Under the pieces are notes generated by a model that saw only the letters and a list, made by a program, of their open reading frames with translations, ran no database searches and had not been told where the DNA came from. From Gemmataceae bacterium (GTDB lineage: Bacteria; Planctomycetota; Planctomycetia; Gemmatales; Gemmataceae), in contig JAHBXO010000006.1 of assembly GCA_019636445.1 (NCBI GenBank), positions 124,001 through 188,000 of the forward strand: a stretch of DNA of 64,000 nucleotides. The letters are read 5' to 3'. Below, piece after piece: positions 17,837 through 27,642 of the stretch; position 1 is the stretch's first letter, and every line of letters starts with the position of its first letter. Both the position numbers and the translations under genes were made by a program.

Positions 17837-19081
17837 TCACGCCTTTCGCACCCGCAACAGGAACGTCGGGTTCACCGCCTCGAACCTTAAACTCTCCATC
17901 TGCTCCACGCCGCGGGCGATGCTGACGAGCTGCACGTCCACCGTCGGGGCCAGACGCTTCATCGCGGCGTAAGTCGCCGAGAGCATTTCCAAGGTGCCGA
18001 CGTTCACGACCAGGCGGCCGCCGCGGCGGAGCGCGGCGAAGGCGGCTTCGAGTAGGCGGGCGATCTCGCCTCCGTTGCCGCCGATGAAGATCGCGTCCGG
18101 CGCCGGCAGGCCGTTGAAGATCGCCGGGGCGGTACCAAAGACCGGCTTCACGTTCTTGATGCCAAAGGTCTCCAGGTTCGCGGCAATGAGGTGGAAGTCG
18201 GCGGCGTCCTGCTCGATGGCGTAGACGACACCGGGGGCGACGAGGTTGGCCATCTCGATGCCGACGGAACCCGAACCGGCGCCGACGTCCCAAGCGACGT
18301 CGCCGGGGTGGAGGTCCATCTGCGCCAGCGCGAGGGATCGCACCTCGGCCTGCGTGATGAGCCCGGACTTCGGCCGGCTTTGCGCGAAGACGTCGTCCGG
18401 GTTGCCGAAGCGCGAGAGCTTGCCGACGGTTCGCGGCGCGTCGGGCCGGTTCGGCTTGCGCTTCAGGATCAGGATGTTCAGCGGGTCGAAGGTCATCGAC
18501 TGGATGTCGGCGAGTTCGCCCTGGGTGACGCGTTCGTCGCGGCCGCCGAGGTTTTCGCAGACGGTGGCGCGGAAGTAGTCGATGCCACGCGCCATCAGCT
18601 CGCGGGCGATGCGGCCCGGCGGGTAGGCGTCGCTGGTGAACAGACCGACGGTCTCCGCGCCGCGGATCTTATCCAGCACGTCGTCGAGCGACTTCGCGGA
18701 GAGATCCGTGAGGTACGCGTCCTCCCACGTCTCCTTCACGCGGGCGAAGGCGAGCTGCATGGAGCTGATGTGCGGGACGACCTCGAAGAGTTCGGGGCCG
18801 ATCTTTTCGCAGAGGTAGCGGGCGGTGCCGTAGAAGAGCGGATCGCCGACGGAGACGATGGCGATGCGTCTCTTGCCGACGGCGGCCTTCAGCTTCTCGA
18901 CGATGGCGGGCAGGTCGGTTTCGATGACGACGCGTTCGGCGGACAGTTCGGGGAGGAGCCGCAGGGCGGCGTCGGAGCCGAAGAGGAGTTCGGCCTGCGT
19001 GAGCCAGTCGCGGGAGCGGGCGGTGACGCCGGCGAGGCCGTCGGGGCCGACGCCGAGGATCGGAATTTTGTCGGAAGCCAC
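17837..19081 (-). CDS. cobL: Precorrin-6Y methyltransferase/decarboxylase (CbiE-CbiT fusion)
   Basis: 414 residues from a GTG start (19081) that yields MASDKIPILGVGPDGLAGV, the exact beginning expected of the CbiE methyltransferase domain; upstream in-frame codons would cross the divergent gene's promoter region. Residues about 1-205 are the tetrapyrrole methylase (IVSVGDPLFYGTARYL, CENLGGRDERVTQGE). Residues about 225-414 are CbiT, with PKSGLITQAEVRSLALAQM and the SAM-binding loop AWDVGAGSGSVGIEM. The fused protein methylates C5 and C15 and decarboxylates the C12 acetate of precorrin-6Y in cobalamin synthesis. No other cobalamin gene is in the window, so it is isolated from its pathway here. 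Confidence 0.9.
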   Translation of the reverse strand: MASDKIPILGVGPDGLAGVTARSRDWLTQAELLFGSDAALRLLPELSAERVVIETDLPAIVEKLKAAVGKRRIAIVSVGDPLFYGTARYLCEKIGPELFEVVPHISSMQLAFARVKETWEDAYLTDLSAKSLDDVLDKIRGAETVGLFTSDAYPPGRIARELMARGIDYFRATVCENLGGRDERVTQGELADIQSMTFDPLNILILKRKPNRPDAPRTVGKLSRFGNPDDVFAQSRPKSGLITQAEVRSLALAQMDLHPGDVAWDVGAGSGSVGIEMANLVAPGVVYAIEQDAADFHLIAANLETFGIKNVKPVFGTAPAIFNGLPAPDAIFIGGNGGEIARLLEAAFAALRRGGRLVVNVGTLEMLSATYAAMKRLAPTVDVQLVSIARGVEQMESLRFEAVNPTFLLRVRKA

Positions 19082-19135
19082 GGGGACACCTACAACGAGT
19101 GCGAAGTTCCCCAGATTGTAGTCGGAGTGCGTTCC

Positions 19136-20257
19136 GTGAAAATCACCGAGGTCGTCTGCCAGATCATCCGCATCCCGAACGTGCAGGCGAAGACGGCGAG
19201 CAGCCAGGATTCGGTGCTCGTGCGCGTGCGTACGGATACGGGGTTGGAAGGCGTGGGTGAGGCCGATTCGTCGCCGGAGGTGGTGAAGGCGATCATCGAC
19301 GCGCCGTTCAGCCACAACATCGCCTGCGGCCTGCGACAGATTCTGGTCGGCGAAGACCCGCTCGAACAGGAACGGCTCTGGCAGAAGATGTACCGCCGCA
19401 CGATGTACTTCGGCCGCAAGGGGGCCGGCATCACGGCGATGGCAGCGGTCGATATGGCCCTTTGGGACCTGAAGGGCAAAGCCTTCGGCCAGCCGATCCA
19501 CAGGTTGCTCGGTGGGAAGCACCACTCGCGCATCCGCGGTTATGCGTCGATTCTCTTTGGAAGAGATGGCAAGGAGACGGCCGACATCGCACGGAAGTGG
19601 GTGGCCGCCGGCTACACGGCCGTGAAGTTCGGCTGGGAACCGATGGGCACCAGCGAAGCCGTCGATATCGATCTGGTTCGCGGAGCACGGGAGGGGCTGG
19701 GGCCGAAGAACACGCTCCTGATCGACGCCGGCTGCGTCTACGATGCGCGGACGGCGTTGCGGCGGGCGGAGGCGTTCAAGGAGTTTTCACCCGAGTGGTT
19801 CGAGGAACCGCTGCGCGAGGACGACGTGGATGGTTATCGCTGGCTGCGGGACCGCTCGCCAATCCCGATCGCGGCTGGCGAGGGCGAATGCGGTCGCGAG
19901 TCGTTCCGCGAGTTGATCGACAAGCGGGCGCTCGATGTGTACCAGGTGGACCTGTCACGCTGCGGCTTCACCGATGCGGCATACATCCGTGCCCGGGTTG
20001 AGGAGATCGGCGCCCGGCTCTGCAACCACTGCTACACCAGCCCGCTGACGGTGGCCGCGAGCCTGCACTGGCTCAGCACGTGCCGGGATGCGTTCGTGTT
20101 CGAAGATTGCGTCGAGGATTCGCCGCTGCGCCACGAGCTGACGCACGAGAAGGTGCAGTCGGTCGACGGCTGGATCGACGTGCCGGATCGGCCGGGACTG
20201 GGCGTGACGCTCGACGAGGCGTTCGTGAAGCGGTACCTGATCGCCGAATCGCGGTGA
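19136..20257 (+). CDS. Mandelate racemase/muconate lactonizing enzyme family protein
   Basis: 373 residues from a GTG start (19136), chosen because GGAG lies eight bases upstream and the product begins with KITEVVCQIIRIPNVQ, the normal capping-domain start; the very long upstream extension overlaps cobL and is spurious. The enolase-superfamily barrel carries TAVKFGWEPMG (Lys region), LLIDAGCVYD (first metal Asp), EWFEEPL (Glu) and IAAGEGECGRESFR (third acidic ligand). CNHCYTSPLTVAASLH gives the late-barrel His of the dehydratase type. Such enzymes dehydrate sugar acids or epimerise substrates; the exact one is unknown. It is divergent from cobL, with 54 bases between starts. Confidence 0.87.
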   Translation: MKITEVVCQIIRIPNVQAKTASSQDSVLVRVRTDTGLEGVGEADSSPEVVKAIIDAPFSHNIACGLRQILVGEDPLEQERLWQKMYRRTMYFGRKGAGITAMAAVDMALWDLKGKAFGQPIHRLLGGKHHSRIRGYASILFGRDGKETADIARKWVAAGYTAVKFGWEPMGTSEAVDIDLVRGAREGLGPKNTLLIDAGCVYDARTALRRAEAFKEFSPEWFEEPLREDDVDGYRWLRDRSPIPIAAGEGECGRESFRELIDKRALDVYQVDLSRCGFTDAAYIRARVEEIGARLCNHCYTSPLTVAASLHWLSTCRDAFVFEDCVEDSPLRHELTHEKVQSVDGWIDVPDRPGLGVTLDEAFVKRYLIAESR

Positions 20258-20316
20258 TTTCGGGTTACGACCGCGCCAGCCGCGCCAACAAAGTGGTCGT
20301 TCCCGCGTTGGCTTTA

Positions 20317-20345
20317 TTGACAGGTCATTGGCGTGCGGTTAACGT
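20317..20345 (+). promoter_or_regulatory. Weak promoter candidate upstream of the pilM-like operon
   Basis: A perfect TTGACA (20317-20322) is followed after 17 bases by TAACGT, a poor -10. The distance to the ATG at 20513 is long (about 170 bases), which would leave a sizeable 5' leader. Confidence 0.3.
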
Positions 20346-20512
20346 GATACCAGAATGCCGTTCCCGCGCGACTCGCCGGGGGCGGTTGTATCGTCTGTAA
20401 CATGTTTGTCGATTGGGCCAACGGTGTCTGCCGTACACCGTTGGACGGATAGAGCATTCTCTGGACGGCATTCGTCGCCGCGCCCGGCGACCGAAAGCGG
20501 AGTGGCAACACT

Positions 20513-23050
20513 ATGGCGAAACCGACAGCCGTTTGGGGTCTCGACATGGGCCAGTGCGCCCTGAAGGCCCTCAAACTGGAACTCGTTGACGGCAAGCCCA
20601 CGGCCACGGCCTTCGACTACATCGAACACCCGAAGATTCTTTCCCAACCGGATGCCGATCCGGAAGCCCTCACGCGCGAGGCGCTCGAGAAGTTCCTCAC
20701 GCGCAACCCGATCAAGAACGACATCGTCGCCATCGGCGTCGCCGGGCAGAGCGGGGGCCTCGCGCGGTTCGTGAAACTGCCGCCGGTCGAGGAATCGAAG
20801 ATTCCCGACATCGTGAAGTTCGAAGCCAAGCAGCAGATCCCGTTCCCGTTGGACGAAGTCGTCTGGGACTACCAGAAGATCGCGGGCGGCGAGGTGATCA
20901 ACAACTTCGCGATGGAGACGGAAGTCGGCCTGTTCGCGATGAAGCGCGAGATGATCGCGCGGCACCTGTCGCAATATGGCGGGGCCGGGATCGAGTGTAG
21001 CATCGTGCAGATGGCGCCGCTGGCGCTGACGAACTACGCGACCTACGAACTGCTCAAGAAGGGTGGCCCGGACGCCCCGATGGAGGAGCCGAACGAAGAC
21101 GACGCCCCGCGCGGCAAGAAGCGCTGCATCGTCGTACTCGACGTCGGCACCGACAACACGAACCTCATCATCACCGACGCCGGCAAGATCATCTGGCAAC
21201 GGCCGCTCTCCATCGGCGGCAACCACTTCACGCGGGCGCTCTCGAAGGAGATGAAACTGACCTTCGCGAAAGCGGAGCACCTGAAGCGGAACGCCGCCAA
21301 GTCGCCGGACCTCGCGCAGATTCTGAAATCGCTGAGACCTGTTCTCACGGATTTCGTTGGCGAAGTGCAGCGCTCGCTCGGGTACTTCACGAACACCCAC
21401 CGCGACGCGCACGTCGCGACCATGGTCGGCCTCGGCAGCGCGTTCAAGCTTCCCGGCCTCCAGAAGTACATGGCCGAGAAACTCTCGCTCAAGGTGGACC
21501 GCCCGGCGAAGATCCACCGCCTTGCCGGCGACGCCGTGCTGAACGACCCTGTGTTCGGCGAGAACATCCTCACGTTCCCGATCGCCTATGGCTTGGCCCT
21601 GCAAGGCCTGAACATGCTGGGCGACCGCACCGACTACGGCCGCATCAACACCAACCTGCTGCCGACCGAAATCCGCACGGAGCGGATCATCCGCGCCAAG
21701 AAGCCCTATGCCGCCGCCGCGGCCGGGGCGCTGCTGCTCGGTTGCGGGATCGCGGCGTTCGGGTTCGGCGTGCAGTACTCGGCCGCCAACGACGCGAGCA
21801 TCGGCAAGGCCATGGAAGCGGCCTTGAACGCCAAGAAGCAGGCCGACGGCCAGAACAGCAAGAAGACCGCCGCCGAGGGGGAACTCCAGAAGGCGCAGGA
21901 CGAGGTGAAGGCGATCGTCGCCGGGGCCGACCGGAAACTCGACTGGGTGCGCCTGCATCAGCTTGTGACGACCGCGCTGCCGCGGGCCGGCGAGAACGGC
22001 AACCTCGTCGGTACGCCGGAACAGCAGGCGCTCTGGAGCCAGGCGCGCGGGCTGGACGCGATCCGGAAATACAACGAACGCGTCAAGCGGGGTCTGTCGA
22101 TCGACCAGGTCAACGACGCCGACCTCGCCGAGTACCTCGCGCAGGTCAACATCACCGAAGTCCGCACGCGTTACACCGACAACCTGAAAGCGTTCTTCGA
22201 GAACGCCGACCAGAAGGTCTGGGCGGAAGACCGCAAGGCGATCGCCGAGCGCATGCTCGAAAGCGAGCGGGAGAAGGACGAAAACGAAACGAAGGCCTGG
22301 AAGCCCAAAGGTCCTGAAGGCGGCGGGTACGTGGTGGAAATCCGCGGCTGGACGTTCCACTCGTCCGGGTTCGACTTCATGGTCCAGGGCGTGGTGCGGA
22401 ACTTTCAGAACGCCGGGCTGCACGTCGATTCGATCGGCAATCGCAAGGTCGGCGAGTTCATTCCCGGCGGCATCGACCCGTTGGTCGGGCGGATCAGCCA
22501 CGTGTGCCTGCCGATGTCGAAGATGCAGGATTCGGCGAAGCAGAACGTGCTGGACCTGATCGCGCCGGGCAAATCGTACATGGAACGGTACATGGCGCCG
22601 GCGGCGGCCGCGGTTCCCACGGGGAGCGGAAGCATGGGCGACGCGGCCACCATGATGATGGGTGGTGGTGGTGGCGAGCAGGGTAGCGGAGGTGGGGGTG
22701 CCGCGAGCGGCGCACCCGCGGGTGGTGGATGGGTACCCCTGACCGGAGCCGCACCCGCGACTGGCGGTGCCGGCGGCGCAGGCGGTGCCGATGCCGGGGG
22801 CTATTCGTCCGGCATGTACGGCTATGATGAATCCGGCTACGGCGGAAGCGGAGGGGGAAGCGGTTCCCCCATGACGTCTTTCACCCCCATGATGCAAGGC
22901 AACCCGACGGGCGGGGCCGCCGGCACGACCGGCGGCACAGCGGATGGCGCCCGCGCCGCGAGCAAACTGACTCAGAAGCGGCGGACCGTGTTCGTGCTGA
23001 TGTTCGCCTGGCGCGATACCGCGGGCACCCCGACCGAAGCGCCGAAATAA
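20513..23050 (+). CDS. pilM: PilM-like actin-fold protein fused to a PilN-like membrane segment
   Basis: 845 residues, more than twice the usual PilM (about 350). Residues about 6-390 are the actin-like PilM domain: VWGLDMGQCALKALKLE (phosphate 1), KFEAKQQIPFPLDEVVWDYQ, CIVVLDVGTDNTNLIITD (phosphate 2), PLSIGGNHFTRALS and MVGLGSAFKLPGLQKYM. A single transmembrane helix follows at about 400-420 (AAAAAGALLLGCGIAAFGF), then a charged coiled-coil region as in PilN, and a Gly/Ala/Met-rich tail (about 705-815). In type IV pili PilM is cytoplasmic and binds the PilN N-terminus; here both parts appear joined. It is first of a three-gene operon, with 50 bases to the next gene. Confidence 0.8.
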   Translation: MAKPTAVWGLDMGQCALKALKLELVDGKPTATAFDYIEHPKILSQPDADPEALTREALEKFLTRNPIKNDIVAIGVAGQSGGLARFVKLPPVEESKIPDIVKFEAKQQIPFPLDEVVWDYQKIAGGEVINNFAMETEVGLFAMKREMIARHLSQYGGAGIECSIVQMAPLALTNYATYELLKKGGPDAPMEEPNEDDAPRGKKRCIVVLDVGTDNTNLIITDAGKIIWQRPLSIGGNHFTRALSKEMKLTFAKAEHLKRNAAKSPDLAQILKSLRPVLTDFVGEVQRSLGYFTNTHRDAHVATMVGLGSAFKLPGLQKYMAEKLSLKVDRPAKIHRLAGDAVLNDPVFGENILTFPIAYGLALQGLNMLGDRTDYGRINTNLLPTEIRTERIIRAKKPYAAAAAGALLLGCGIAAFGFGVQYSAANDASIGKAMEAALNAKKQADGQNSKKTAAEGELQKAQDEVKAIVAGADRKLDWVRLHQLVTTALPRAGENGNLVGTPEQQALWSQARGLDAIRKYNERVKRGLSIDQVNDADLAEYLAQVNITEVRTRYTDNLKAFFENADQKVWAEDRKAIAERMLESEREKDENETKAWKPKGPEGGGYVVEIRGWTFHSSGFDFMVQGVVRNFQNAGLHVDSIGNRKVGEFIPGGIDPLVGRISHVCLPMSKMQDSAKQNVLDLIAPGKSYMERYMAPAAAAVPTGSGSMGDAATMMMGGGGGEQGSGGGGAASGAPAGGGWVPLTGAAPATGGAGGAGGADAGGYSSGMYGYDESGYGGSGGGSGSPMTSFTPMMQGNPTGGAAGTTGGTADGARAASKLTQKRRTVFVLMFAWRDTAGTPTEAPK

Positions 23051-23100
23051 GCCCGACACCGGTTTCAACCAAGACTTTCGACCGCATTCCGAGGACGGCG

Positions 23101-25035
23101 ATGAAGGGCAATAACGACGCACTCAAGAAGCACCACTTCTGGATCCTGGCCGGCCTCGCGCCGGTCCTGGTGCTGCTGGCCGCCGTCTTCCTGATGACCG
23201 GCGTCAGCGGGGCCATCGAAAAGAAGACCAAGGAAGTCGAAGACAACGAGAAGACCGTGGCGTCCGCCAACGCACCGGGCACCGGATTGCTCGCCGACCT
23301 TGAAAAGAAGAAGGAAACGCTCGGCAAGGTGCGCGGCCAGCTCTGGAAGCTCAACTGGGACAAACAAGCCACTTACTTCACCTGGCCGGAGACCTCCGAA
23401 AAGATCTTCGACAAGTACAACTCCATGAAGTTCGGCACCAAGCACCGTGACTTCATCGAAAACCCCGGCCTGATCGAAAAGCTCAAGCCGGCCTACGCCG
23501 ACGCCTACGCCAAACTCGGCGCATCCGTCGCGCCGACCAAGCTCAAGGGCGGCTGGAACTCGGTACTGCGCTGGGTCGGCGACTGGGGCCCGCTCCTTCC
23601 GGAATCGCAGCAACTCTGGATCGTGATGGAAGACATCTGGATGCAGCGTGCCCTGCTCAGCCCGATCGTCGCCGTCAATCAGGCCATCACCGAGTTCAAG
23701 CCGGTCGCGCCGATCACCAGCCCGATGAAGCGGAAATTCGTCAGCCGTATCTGGGAACTGGACCTCGAAATCGCCCCACGCGACGGGATGGCTGGTGGCC
23801 GTGTGATCAAGGGCAAGCTCAAGAACCGCACCGGTCAGCTGCAGATCCTGGGTACCGGCAGCGCGATGCGCGTCAATGTCTGGTTCGATCCGAAGGCCCT
23901 GCACCTCCCGCCGTTCGAGCTTCGCATCGAAGGTGCGGGCGTTCCCGGCGGCGAGACGATCGACATCCCGCCGCTCCCCTCCCACGTGCTTCCGCCGTCC
24001 CTCGAAGTGATCGAAATCGCCAAGGTGGAACCGGTTCTGGACCCGCGCACCGTGCCCATTCGCCGCATGGATCGTCTCGCGATTGGTTACCTGTCTTCCA
24101 AGGATTTCGGGAAGGAACTCAAGGCGGGCAATTTCTGGGTCGAGGCCGCCGGAGCCGCCGCGCCCGCCGCGAGCACCGGGACCGAGATGGGCTCGGGCGC
24201 GCCGACGGGCATGGGTGAACTGGGCAGCGGTGCGGGTGGCGCGGGCGGGCAGACCGCCAGCACAGGAATCGCGAACGGTCGCTCCGGTGCCATGCGGCTC
24301 ATCGACGCCGCCGACGGCAGCCGCAAGCGCTACCTCGAAGTCACCGATCAACTCCGCCGTGTGCCTGTTGCCTTCACGGTCGTGGTCGACCAGATGTACG
24401 TCAACGACGTGCTGATCGCCTACGCGAACTCCGCCCTGCGATTCGAAACCTCGCAGGTCCACTGGTCCCGCTTCACCGAATCGCTCGACGACAAGACGCC
24501 CGCCGGCGGCAGCGGCGAATCGACCGAAGCCGGTTCGGGCGAGTATGCGATGGCCACCGGGTTCGCCGGCTTCAGTCTGAATTCGACGACGTCCGGATTC
24601 CCGATGGGACCGACGACCCGAACCACGGGTTCATTCTCCGATCCCAGCCCCAGCCCTGGTCCCGGTCCCGGATATGGATCAATGATGTCCGGCATGACCG
24701 GCGGGATCCCCGGCCTCGGCACCGATACGCTCTCCAGCGTGTCGGAAGCCCAGGCCAACGCGGGCCTCGTGAAGCTGACCATCTACGGCATCGTTACGGT
24801 CTACGAGCGCTTTGATCCGCCCGCGACCGAGCCGGGCGCGGAGGCCCCCGCGCCGATGCCGGGCGAGACCCCCGCGGCACCGGAAACCCCGAAGGCCCCG
24901 GACAGCACGACGCCGCCGAAGGACGATGCCAAGGACGCACCCAAGGAACCGGTCAAGCAAGAAGCGAAGGATCCGATGAAGGATGCTCCAAAAGAAGCTC
25001 CCAAGGAACCGGCGAAGGAACCCGCCAAACAATAA
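23101..25035 (+). CDS. PilN/PilO-like bitopic membrane protein
   Basis: 644 residues. A short cytoplasmic start (MKGNNDALKKHHFW) leads into one transmembrane helix (ILAGLAPVLVLLAAVFLM, about residues 17-35) and a coiled coil (EKKTKEVEDNEKTVASA through LEKKKETLGKVRGQL), the layout of PilN and PilO. The periplasmic part is much longer than in those families, has Gly/Ser-rich inserts near residues 345-390 and 500-560, and ends in a Lys/Pro/Glu-rich tail rich in KEPAKEP-type motifs. No strict family match can be claimed; the assignment rests on architecture and on the PilM-like gene ahead. It is followed after 36 bases by a third membrane protein. Confidence 0.65.
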   Translation: MKGNNDALKKHHFWILAGLAPVLVLLAAVFLMTGVSGAIEKKTKEVEDNEKTVASANAPGTGLLADLEKKKETLGKVRGQLWKLNWDKQATYFTWPETSEKIFDKYNSMKFGTKHRDFIENPGLIEKLKPAYADAYAKLGASVAPTKLKGGWNSVLRWVGDWGPLLPESQQLWIVMEDIWMQRALLSPIVAVNQAITEFKPVAPITSPMKRKFVSRIWELDLEIAPRDGMAGGRVIKGKLKNRTGQLQILGTGSAMRVNVWFDPKALHLPPFELRIEGAGVPGGETIDIPPLPSHVLPPSLEVIEIAKVEPVLDPRTVPIRRMDRLAIGYLSSKDFGKELKAGNFWVEAAGAAAPAASTGTEMGSGAPTGMGELGSGAGGAGGQTASTGIANGRSGAMRLIDAADGSRKRYLEVTDQLRRVPVAFTVVVDQMYVNDVLIAYANSALRFETSQVHWSRFTESLDDKTPAGGSGESTEAGSGEYAMATGFAGFSLNSTTSGFPMGPTTRTTGSFSDPSPSPGPGPGYGSMMSGMTGGIPGLGTDTLSSVSEAQANAGLVKLTIYGIVTVYERFDPPATEPGAEAPAPMPGETPAAPETPKAPDSTTPPKDDAKDAPKEPVKQEAKDPMKDAPKEAPKEPAKEPAKQ

Positions 25036-25071
25036 GTTCGAGTCCACCACCGAAGGCGAAGGATCACGATC

Positions 25072-27579
25072 ATGGCGAAATTCAACCTCCAGCAGTTCCT
25101 GCTGGCGAAAGGCGAGAAGGTCGCGCTCGGCTTGGCGGCTGGCGGCCTCGGCTTGCTTGGCGTCTGGGGCGTCATGAATCTCGTCTCCGCCAAAAGCCCG
25201 AACGAAGTCGTGAAGAAGTTCGGCAACGCGAAGCAGGCGATCGACAACAAAATGCGCAACGATTCGGGCGTCGCACCGGAACTTCCGGCGATGTACACCG
25301 ACCCGACGGTGCTGGACGCGAAACCGATCGGCTTGGACGCCTTTCCCGTCGAGCACTATCTCTTCGAACCGGTTGACCGGCCGAACCGCGCCCGCGAGAA
25401 CCCCAAGGTCCTCGGTATCGTCGAGGCGCAGTTGGATCTCGTGCGCCTCAACATGAAGGCGTACGACATCAAGGGCGAGCCGGGCAACTTCCGCATCGGC
25501 GTGCTTCGCGGCGTCAACATCACGACCTCGGCCGCGAGCGCCAAGGGCCTCGCCGATATTCTCAAGAAGAACGACATCAAGGGCCGCGCCAACCGCCGAC
25601 CGCCGCCGCCGCCGAAATCAACGGGGCCCGGCGCGCCGGGCGGACCAATGGGATCCGGCGGCGGCGGCCGCGGGTCGATGGGCGGGCCGCCCCCGGGCAT
25701 GGGCATGTCCGGCGGAGGCACCACCGGTACCCCCGGCAGCGAAGATGGCGGCATGTACGGCGGCGTTTCCGGCGGGGCCTCCTACGAAAACAAGGACCGC
25801 TTCGAAAAGACCGTCCAGTACATCCCGGTGGATGAATTCGATCCGGCGAAGGACCAGCCCGCGTTCATCATCTATCCGCGGCGCACCATCGTCATGCACG
25901 CGGTCTTCCCGCTCAAGGAGCAACTCGAAGTCGTTCGCCGCGCGCTGCGACTTCGCACCATCGAAGACGCCGCCCGGGAAACCGCGCCGGGCAGCATGCG
26001 GACGGCGGCCTCCATGCCCGCCGGATCGCCGATGGGAAACCCGATGGGTTCGGGCGCGACCGTCGGTGCCGCGGTTGGCGGAGGCGAAGACTACAACCCG
26101 ATGGGCGGAACCGGAACCCCGACCCCCACTGCCGGTGGAGTCAAGACGCTCGAAGGGCCGACCTTCGCCGGGTTTGAAGTCCAGCGCCGCATCGTGGCCC
26201 CGAACGGTACCGTGTACGACTGGGATATCTACGACCATGTCGCCGCTTATCTGACGATCATCAACAACCGCAAGGTCGGCGACCAGCCCGACGAAGGCTA
26301 CCTCCCCTACTTCCTGCGATACGAGCAGGAGATGGCCATCCCGTTGCCCGCCGTCGCCGACGCCGTGGCCACCTACCCCCCGGTCACGCTGCCGTCCATC
26401 GTCCGCACCATCAACAAGATGGTCGAGAACCAGAAGCAACCGATCCCACCCTCGGAATTGCAAAAGCGGTTCAGCGGCAAAGGTTCGTCCCCGTTCACGC
26501 CCTCGTTCATCGCCCCGTCGACCGGCGGCGCGGGGGGCGGTGCCGGAATCGGTGGCGACGTCGGTAATTATCTCGGCACCTCCGGCAGCGGCATGTCCGT
26601 CGGCCGCGGGTCCACCATGCAAGGCGCTCCCACGCCGCCCCCCATGGGCAGCGGCAGCCCCTACGATCCGTCCGGTGGCCGCTTCGGTCCCGCCGCGGGT
26701 GTCCTGCAGGAGATCAAGGCGCCCGTCGAACTCGAACACATGCTCATCCGCTTCATGGACGTCCACGTGTTCCAGGGCCACACCTACGAGTACCGCATCC
26801 GGGTGAAGATGAAGAATCCGAACTACGGCCTCAAGGTGCCCGCCATCTCGAAGGAGTCCGACGCCAACGATTCGGTGCTCTTTGGTCCGTGGGTTTCCAT
26901 CGCGGATCAGCGCGGCGTTCCCCTCTCCGTCACGGTCCCGGCCGATTCCAATACCTACCTCGTCGATCCGGTGGAATACGCCAGCAAGATCCGCGACAAG
27001 TTCCGGGAGCCGCAAGTCCAGCAACTGCTCGATAACCAGAACGGCCGCCTGCCCGTCGTGCAAGTCCAACAGTGGCTGCACAAGGTCATGATCGAAAACT
27101 CCGAAGAACCGATCGGCACCTGGATCGTCGCCGACCTGCCCGTGAACCGGGGCGAGTTCATCGGGCGCAAGCAACTGATCACGTTGCCGCTCTGGTCCTC
27201 ACAGAAGGTCAAGTACATCCTTCAGGAACTGCCGAAGTACAAGGTTTTCGGCCTGCCCCCCAAGAAGGAACAGCCCAAAGGCGTGCTGGTCGACTTCACC
27301 ACGAGCACCGTGTGCGTCGACTATGAAGGTGGCAAGCAGTCTCGCGTCTTCGGCGATCGTTCGGTCGAGGACGAAGGCGCCGTGGAGATGTTGATTCTGC
27401 GGCCCGACGGTTCGGTGACCGTGCGCAATTCGGGCGTCGACATGGCGAACGCCGATCGCGTCGAGCGCCTCAAAAAGTGGGACGAGTGGATCAAGCGGGT
27501 GGAAGAGGACACCAAGAACGCCGGCCAACTCGGTCCGCCGATGGGCAGCGAAGGCAACTTCGGCGGTGCCACGCCCTAA
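25072..27579 (+). CDS. Large membrane-anchored protein of the pilM-like operon
   Basis: 835 residues. One N-terminal transmembrane helix (about residues 17-38, VALGLAAGGLGLLGVWGVM) anchors a long periplasmic part. Gly/Met/Pro-rich low-complexity stretches lie near residues 180-235, 305-360 and 480-545, the same type of linker seen in the two upstream proteins. Around residue 560-585 a fibronectin-like strand pattern appears (RFMDVHVFQGHTYEYRIRVK). The C-terminal part has YEGGKQSRVFGDRSVEDEGAVEMLILRPDG. No known family was recognised. A strong terminator starts 18 bases after the stop, so it is the last gene of the operon. Inference: the PilP-position partner of an inner-membrane alignment complex. 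Confidence 0.7.
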   Translation: MAKFNLQQFLLAKGEKVALGLAAGGLGLLGVWGVMNLVSAKSPNEVVKKFGNAKQAIDNKMRNDSGVAPELPAMYTDPTVLDAKPIGLDAFPVEHYLFEPVDRPNRARENPKVLGIVEAQLDLVRLNMKAYDIKGEPGNFRIGVLRGVNITTSAASAKGLADILKKNDIKGRANRRPPPPPKSTGPGAPGGPMGSGGGGRGSMGGPPPGMGMSGGGTTGTPGSEDGGMYGGVSGGASYENKDRFEKTVQYIPVDEFDPAKDQPAFIIYPRRTIVMHAVFPLKEQLEVVRRALRLRTIEDAARETAPGSMRTAASMPAGSPMGNPMGSGATVGAAVGGGEDYNPMGGTGTPTPTAGGVKTLEGPTFAGFEVQRRIVAPNGTVYDWDIYDHVAAYLTIINNRKVGDQPDEGYLPYFLRYEQEMAIPLPAVADAVATYPPVTLPSIVRTINKMVENQKQPIPPSELQKRFSGKGSSPFTPSFIAPSTGGAGGGAGIGGDVGNYLGTSGSGMSVGRGSTMQGAPTPPPMGSGSPYDPSGGRFGPAAGVLQEIKAPVELEHMLIRFMDVHVFQGHTYEYRIRVKMKNPNYGLKVPAISKESDANDSVLFGPWVSIADQRGVPLSVTVPADSNTYLVDPVEYASKIRDKFREPQVQQLLDNQNGRLPVVQVQQWLHKVMIENSEEPIGTWIVADLPVNRGEFIGRKQLITLPLWSSQKVKYILQELPKYKVFGLPPKKEQPKGVLVDFTTSTVCVDYEGGKQSRVFGDRSVEDEGAVEMLILRPDGSVTVRNSGVDMANADRVERLKKWDEWIKRVEEDTKNAGQLGPPMGSEGNFGGATP

Positions 27580-27596
27580 CTACCGCTTGTGACTGG

Positions 27597-27631
27597 CGAC
27601 GGGGGCCGATCGGCCCCCGTCGTCGTTTTTT
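27597..27631 (+). terminator. Rho-independent terminator of the pilM-like operon
   Basis: A perfect 26-base palindrome (27597-27622, core GGGGGCCGATCGGCCCCC) is followed by TCG and six T (27626-27631). It stands 18 bases after the operon's last stop and overlaps the region that an earlier tatD start would require. Confidence 0.85.
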
Positions 27632-27642
27632 GGAGCCACGGT

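Noticed and set aside
18191..19135. Plus-strand extension of the enolase-superfamily gene to 18191
   Set aside because: It lies antisense within cobL and has shadow-type composition; the GTG at 19136 gives the correct N-terminus.
27589..27642. ATG start of tatD at 27589
   Set aside because: The added 18 codons would be translated from the upstream terminator hairpin, and TTG at 27643 has a better ribosome site.
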